NCBI GenBank assembly: GCA_019240115.1
Contig: JAFAYV010000037.1
Span: 1 to 64,000, forward strand
DNA: 64,000 nt
Reading direction: 5' to 3'
Source of the DNA: Solirubrobacterales bacterium
GTDB lineage: Bacteria; Actinomycetota; Thermoleophilia; Solirubrobacterales; Solirubrobacteraceae
Shown here: positions 58,375 to 64,000 of the stretch, one piece after another
Layout: each line of letters begins with the position of its first letter
Numbering within the stretch: the stretch's first letter is position 1
Program-made: the position numbers and the translations under genes
The notes under the pieces: generated by a model
What the model was told of the DNA's origin: nothing
The model's database searches: none
What the model saw: only the letters and a program-made list of their open reading frames with translations

Positions 58375-58749
58375 TCAAGCCGCCGGCGACACGTCCGCCG
58401 GCGACACGTCCGCCGGCGTCGCACTGGGGGTCTCGGCGCGCCCCGCGCGGCGACGACGACGCTTGACCCGGTGGCGCTTGACCTGGACCGCCAGCTCGTC
58501 GCCGCAGAGCTTGATCGAGTGCAGCATCTCACCCGAGGCGTTCGCCGCCCGCAGCGTCACCCCCTTCAGGTGCAGGGTGACCTCCGCCACCTGGGATTCG
58601 GTGATCGAGGGGTTGCGCTCCTCGTGGAGCTCGACCTCGAGCTCGGCCAGGTCCGAGACCTGGCGGGCGACCTTGCGAAAGCGCTTGTCCACCTGCTCTC
58701 GCATTTCGGGGGAGACGGCCAGGTTGCGGCCCTTGATCTCGATCCGCAT
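58375..58749 (-). CDS. Ribosome hibernation/HPF-YfiA-like protein
   Basis: MRIEIKGRNLAVSPEMREQVDKRFRKVARQVSDLAELEVELHEERNPSITESQVAEVTLHLKG. Confidence 0.88.
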   Translation of the reverse strand: MRIEIKGRNLAVSPEMREQVDKRFRKVARQVSDLAELEVELHEERNPSITESQVAEVTLHLKGVTLRAANASGEMLHSIKLCGDELAVQVKRHRVKRRRRRAGRAETPSATPADVSPADVSPAA

Positions 58750-58834
58750 CGTCGACCTCCTGACGGCCCGGTTGCGGTGTGGTGATCGGAGAGTAGAACC
58801 GCACGCGGGGTTTGTCGATCGGCAGAATGTCCCC

Positions 58835-59671
58835 GTGGTGTTCAGCGGCGTCAGCGGTCCGAGCGTCTCTCCGTCGATCCAGTGGTCGCCGGAGCCGACG
58901 GTCCTGATCGGGGTCGCGGCGCTCGGCACGCTGTACGCGCTCGCCTGGCGCCGGGCGCGGGCGGACGGGGCTCCGCACGCTCCGGGCCTCGGACGCGCGG
59001 CCCTGTTCGCCGGCGGCCTGATCACGGTCCTCGTCGCGCTCGTCTCCCCCATCGACGCGCTCGGCGATGACCTGCTGCTGATGCACATGCTCCAGCACAT
59101 CCTGTTGCTCGACATCGCGCCGATCCTGCTCATCCTCGGCCTCAACAAGGTGCTGCTGCGGCCGGTCAGCCGCCGACTGCACGCGATCGAGCGCTCGGCC
59201 GGCCCGCTCGCGCATCCGGCGTTCGCGGTGCTGCTGTACGCGGGCTTCATGTGGGGCTGGCACATCCCCGCCCTGTATGACGCGGCGCTGCACAACACCG
59301 GCGTGCACGCCTTCGAGCACCTCTGCTTCGGCTTCGCCGGCTCGCTGTACTGGTGGCACGTCCTGTCGCCGATCCGCTCGCGGCGGCGCCTGCGCGGCCT
59401 GGGTCCGATCGCCTACATGGTCGCCACCAAGCTGCTCGTCGGCGTGCTCGGCATCGTGCTCGCCTTCGCGCCGGCGTCGTTCTATCCCTTCTATGAGCAC
59501 CATCCGCACTACTGGGGGCTGACGCCCTCCGAGGACCAGTCGATGGCGGGGCTGCTGATGGCGCTCGAGCAGTCGATCGTGATGGGGATCGCGCTCGTGT
59601 GGCTCTTCGTGCGGATGCTCAACGAGTCCGAGCGCGAGGCCGCGCGCGCCGAGCGCTACGAGGTCGCCTAG
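58835..59671 (+). CDS. CtaG/cytochrome c oxidase assembly factor-like membrane protein
   Basis: LLLMHMLQHILLLDIAPILLILGL...GWHIPALYDAALHNTGVHAFEHLCFGFAGSLYWWHVLSP. Confidence 0.88.
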   Translation: MVFSGVSGPSVSPSIQWSPEPTVLIGVAALGTLYALAWRRARADGAPHAPGLGRAALFAGGLITVLVALVSPIDALGDDLLLMHMLQHILLLDIAPILLILGLNKVLLRPVSRRLHAIERSAGPLAHPAFAVLLYAGFMWGWHIPALYDAALHNTGVHAFEHLCFGFAGSLYWWHVLSPIRSRRRLRGLGPIAYMVATKLLVGVLGIVLAFAPASFYPFYEHHPHYWGLTPSEDQSMAGLLMALEQSIVMGIALVWLFVRMLNESEREAARAERYEVA

Positions 59672-59939
59672 CCGACCCCGGCGCCGGCCCCGGCGCGGAC
59701 TCCGGCACCGACTCCGGCCCCGATTCCGGCACCGGCCCCGGCGCGGACTCCGGCACCGACTCCGGCCCCGATTCCGGCACCGGCACCGGCGCGGACTCCG
59801 GCACCGACTCCGGCACCGGCACCGGCGAGGTCCGCTCGCCCGGCACCGGCCTCCCGCTCACCGCCTCGGCGCGCCGCTCGTCCTCGGGCACCGGGTTCTC
59901 CCCCGCCGGTATCACGACCTCCATCGTCCGCCATGCCAT
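59619..59939 (-). CDS. Possible small protein with PVPESVPESAP repeats
   Basis: MAWRTMEVVIPAGENPVPEDERRAEAVSGRPVPGERTSPVPVPESVPESAPV...; overlaps the 3' end of the CtaG-like gene. Confidence 0.35.
   Translation of the reverse strand: MAWRTMEVVIPAGENPVPEDERRAEAVSGRPVPGERTSPVPVPESVPESAPVPVPESGPESVPESAPGPVPESGPESVPESAPGPAPGSARRPRSARRARPRARTR
59685..59835. repeat. Tandem repeat CCGGCACCGACTCCGGCCCCGATT
   Basis: Visible direct repetition immediately after the CtaG-like stop codon. Confidence 0.9.
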
Positions 59940-60168
59940 CTCGTCCGGTCCCTTCGTGCTCGGTTCGCCGCCGGACCTGACCCTGTCCGGCCAACGTGGG
60001 GCAACGGTAGGACCGCCGTCGGTTCCTCGTCGGTCGCTGAGCGGATTCTGGTCGCATCAGCGCCGCAATTCGGCGCACTATGCGAGGCGGCGGCTCCAAC
60101 GCGAGGTCGGCCGCGTCGGCTCGAACGCAAGCGGCCGCGTCGGCTCGAACGCGAGATCGCCGGCGCGC

Positions 60169-61149
60169 TCAGGCCCCGACGGCCGCGGAGCGGGCGAGCA
60201 GCGCGGCGCCGAGCGCCCCGCCGAGATCCCCGAGCCCGGCGAGCCGGATCTCCGGCGGGCGGCCGTCGTTGAACAGGTGGGGCTGCATCTCGGCGGCGAT
60301 CCGCTTGACCATCGGCTCGCCGAAGCGCACGCCGAGCCCGCCGCCGATGATCACCGCCTCCACGTCGAGCAGGTTGACCGCCGAGGCGATGCCGGTGCCG
60401 AGCGCGTGCACCGCGCGCTCGATCAGCTCGGTCGCGAGCCGATCCTCGTGGTGCAGGGCGTGCGCCCAGACCGAGCTGGTCAGTCGCTTGCGGCCGCGCT
60501 GCTTGGCGAGTTTGAACAGGTCGGTACGGGCTCCGCGGTCGACCTCGCGGCGCGCCCGCGCCTCCATCGCGCCGCGGCCGGCGTAGGCCTCCATGCACCC
60601 GCGCCGCCCGCACGGGCATTGCGCGCCGTTGCGCCGCACGACCATGTGGCCGATCTCTCCGGCGCCGCCGCGACCCAGCCATACCTGGCCGTCGAGGATG
60701 ATCCCGCCACCGACGCCGGTGCCCCACGACACCATCAGCAGCGACTGGTACGGCCGGCCCGCGCCGAGCTCGAACTCCGCGCGGGTGGCGACCTGAACGT
60801 CGTTGCCGAGGTGGACGTCGGTGCCCAGCGCCTCGCGCAGCGACGCCGCCAGCTCGAAGGTCCCCTCCCAGTCGGGAAGGTTGCGCGCATGGGCGACCGT
60901 GCCCGCGGTCCCGTCGACGTCGCCGGGCGAGCCCACGCCGACGCCGTGCAGCCTGCCGGTCGAGACCTTGGCCGCCTCGGCGGCGTGCGTCATCGCCCGC
61001 GCCATCGCGGCGGCGACGCCCTCGGGCCCGCCGTCGGCCGGCGTCGGCTCGCGCGCCTGCCCGAGCACGGTTTGGCTCGAGTCGACGACGATCGCCTCGA
61101 TCTTCGTCCCGCCCAGGTCGATCCCGCCCCGCAGCCCGTCCGGCACCAT
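60169..61149 (-). CDS. ROK-family glucokinase
   Basis: GGIDLGGTKIEAIVVDS...VSWGTGVGGGIILDGQVWLGRGGAGEIGHMVV...CPCGRRGCMEAYAG. Confidence 0.95.
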   Translation of the reverse strand: MVPDGLRGGIDLGGTKIEAIVVDSSQTVLGQAREPTPADGGPEGVAAAMARAMTHAAEAAKVSTGRLHGVGVGSPGDVDGTAGTVAHARNLPDWEGTFELAASLREALGTDVHLGNDVQVATRAEFELGAGRPYQSLLMVSWGTGVGGGIILDGQVWLGRGGAGEIGHMVVRRNGAQCPCGRRGCMEAYAGRGAMEARARREVDRGARTDLFKLAKQRGRKRLTSSVWAHALHHEDRLATELIERAVHALGTGIASAVNLLDVEAVIIGGGLGVRFGEPMVKRIAAEMQPHLFNDGRPPEIRLAGLGDLGGALGAALLARSAAVGA

Positions 61150-61164
61150 GGACCGCAGCCTACC

Positions 61165-62457
61165 TCAGGCGAGCGGACCCCACGACTCCCGATAGTGCTC
61201 CTGCTCGACGGTGGGCTCGTCGATCCGCACGCCGAGGGCGAGCAGCTTCAGCCGTCCGACCTCGCGGTCGACCGCCGGGGAGACCGGATGCACGCCCGGG
61301 GGCAGCTCGGCGCCGCGCAGGACGAGCTGCTCGACGGCGAGCGCCTGCAGCGCGAACGAGACATCCATCACCTGGGCCGGGTGCCCCTCGGCGGCGGCGA
61401 GGTTGACGACCCGGCCGTGGGCGAGCAGGTTCAGCCGGCGCCCGTCGGCGAGCTCGTACTCCTCGACGAGGGGGCGCACCGATCGGCCGGGCCCGACCGC
61501 GAGCTCGGCAAGCTCGGCGAGATCGAGCTCGACGTCGAAGTGGCCGGCGTTGGCGAGCAGCGCCCCGTCCTTCATCCGCTCGAAGTGCCGCGCGCCGAGA
61601 ACGCGCCGCGAGCCGGTCACGGTGATGAAGATGTCGCCGCGCTCGGCCGCCTGCAGCGAGGTCATCACCTCGTAGCCGGCCATGCGCGCCTCGAGCGCGC
61701 GGAGGGGGTCGACCTCGCAGACGATGACCGCGCCGCCCGCGCCCCGAGCGCGCTCGGCGATCCCCTGGCCGGCCCAGCCATAGCCGACGACGACGATGGT
61801 GTTGCCGGCGAGCAGAACGTTGGATGCGCGCACGATGCCGTCGAGCGCCGACTGCCCGGTCCCGTGGCGATCGTTGAGCGCGCGCTCGGTGCGCGCCTCG
61901 TTGACCGCGATCACCGGGCAGCGCAGGCCGCCCGCGTCCTGCAGCCGGCGCAGGCGCACGAGCCCGGTCGTCGTCTCCTCGGTGCCGCCGATCAGCTCGT
62001 CGAGGATCCCGCCGCCGCGCACGTGGGCGGTCATCAGCAGGTCGGCTCCGTCGTCGAGCGTGATCTGAGGCCCGGTCGCCTCGCCGGCGCCGGCGAGGAG
62101 GGCGCGGACGTGCTCGCCGTAGGTGTCGATGTCCTCGCCGCGCCGCGCGCGCACCTCGACGCGGTCCGACAGCACGAGCGCGGCAGCGACGTCGTCCTGG
62201 GTGGAGAGCGGGTTGGCCGAGCACAGGGCGACGCTCGCCCCGCCGGCGTTGAGGGTCCGCACGAGGTTGGCCGTCTCGGCGGTGACGTGCAGGCACGCCG
62301 CGATGCGGATCCCCTGCAGCGGCCGCCGGTCGGCGAAGCGCTCGCGGATCTGGGCGAGGACCGGCATCTGTCCGGCCGCCCACCGCACCCGAGCCTCGCC
62401 CTCGTCGGCGAGGCTCAGGTCGGCGACGTCATGCGCGGGCAGCGAGGCGCGCGCCAT
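61165..62457 (-). CDS. S-adenosylhomocysteinase-like paralog (430 aa, divergent C-terminus)
   Basis: SANPLSTQDDVAAAL, EETTTGLVRLRRLQ, NVLLAGNTIVVVGYGWAGQGIAERARGAGGAVIVCEVDPLRALEARMAGYEVM; ends YRESWGPLA. Confidence 0.88.
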   Translation of the reverse strand: MARASLPAHDVADLSLADEGEARVRWAAGQMPVLAQIRERFADRRPLQGIRIAACLHVTAETANLVRTLNAGGASVALCSANPLSTQDDVAAALVLSDRVEVRARRGEDIDTYGEHVRALLAGAGEATGPQITLDDGADLLMTAHVRGGGILDELIGGTEETTTGLVRLRRLQDAGGLRCPVIAVNEARTERALNDRHGTGQSALDGIVRASNVLLAGNTIVVVGYGWAGQGIAERARGAGGAVIVCEVDPLRALEARMAGYEVMTSLQAAERGDIFITVTGSRRVLGARHFERMKDGALLANAGHFDVELDLAELAELAVGPGRSVRPLVEEYELADGRRLNLLAHGRVVNLAAAEGHPAQVMDVSFALQALAVEQLVLRGAELPPGVHPVSPAVDREVGRLKLLALGVRIDEPTVEQEHYRESWGPLA

Positions 62458-62488
62458 CTCCGGCGTCCGCCGTCAGCGGACCGTTCAA

Positions 62489-63937
<1,449 letters not shown>

Positions 63938-64000
63938 GTTCTCTCCAGGGTGGGTTTCGGTCGACGGCCTAGGAGACGGCCGCCAGCAATCTCTCGTGCT

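Noticed and set aside
63938-64000. SAH riboswitch upstream of ahcY
   Set aside because: Only about 60 nt remain before the window end and no clear riboswitch core could be assembled by eye.

Overview
High-GC window, probably a Solirubrobacter-like or other deep-branching actinobacterium (inference from composition and proteins). The left part (about 0-29.4 kb) is accessory. The right part (29.4-64 kb) is mostly housekeeping: ssrA tmRNA, smpB, RNase R, S41 protease, ftsX/ftsE, M16 protease, PBP4-type carboxypeptidase, nadA/nadC, Orn/Lys/Arg decarboxylase, prfB with a programmed frameshift, lactate permease, malate synthase, secA, HPF-like protein, CtaG-like protein, ROK kinase and two tandem S-adenosylhomocysteinase-like genes. 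The standout is a RiPP locus at about 3-23 kb that looks like an unusual multi-precursor class I lanthipeptide system. It contains a LAL/LuxR regulator, a PpiC-related maturation protein, a (cNMP-binding)2-C39 peptidase-ABC exporter fusion, a kinase-like-LanC fusion whose HRD-type catalytic Asp is replaced, a full-length LanB-type dehydratase, two Asp/Asn beta-hydroxylase-like paralogs and an LLM flavin oxidoreductase. It also contains an array of about 10 precursor genes or remnants sharing a near-identical acidic leader (MEEKPGTPEPDKEQQHSDEEELEDLKAPSDSQEEVAGG) followed by divergent Cys/Thr/Asp-containing cores. About five precursors look intact and the rest are frameshifted or decayed. The array carries clear traces of segmental duplication, including an internally deleted lanB copy. 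Other observations include a minisatellite/hairpin element family at 39.1-40.8 kb, several pseudogenes, a VapBC-like pair and ssrA as a possible island boundary. All family calls are from reading the sequence by eye; no searches were run.
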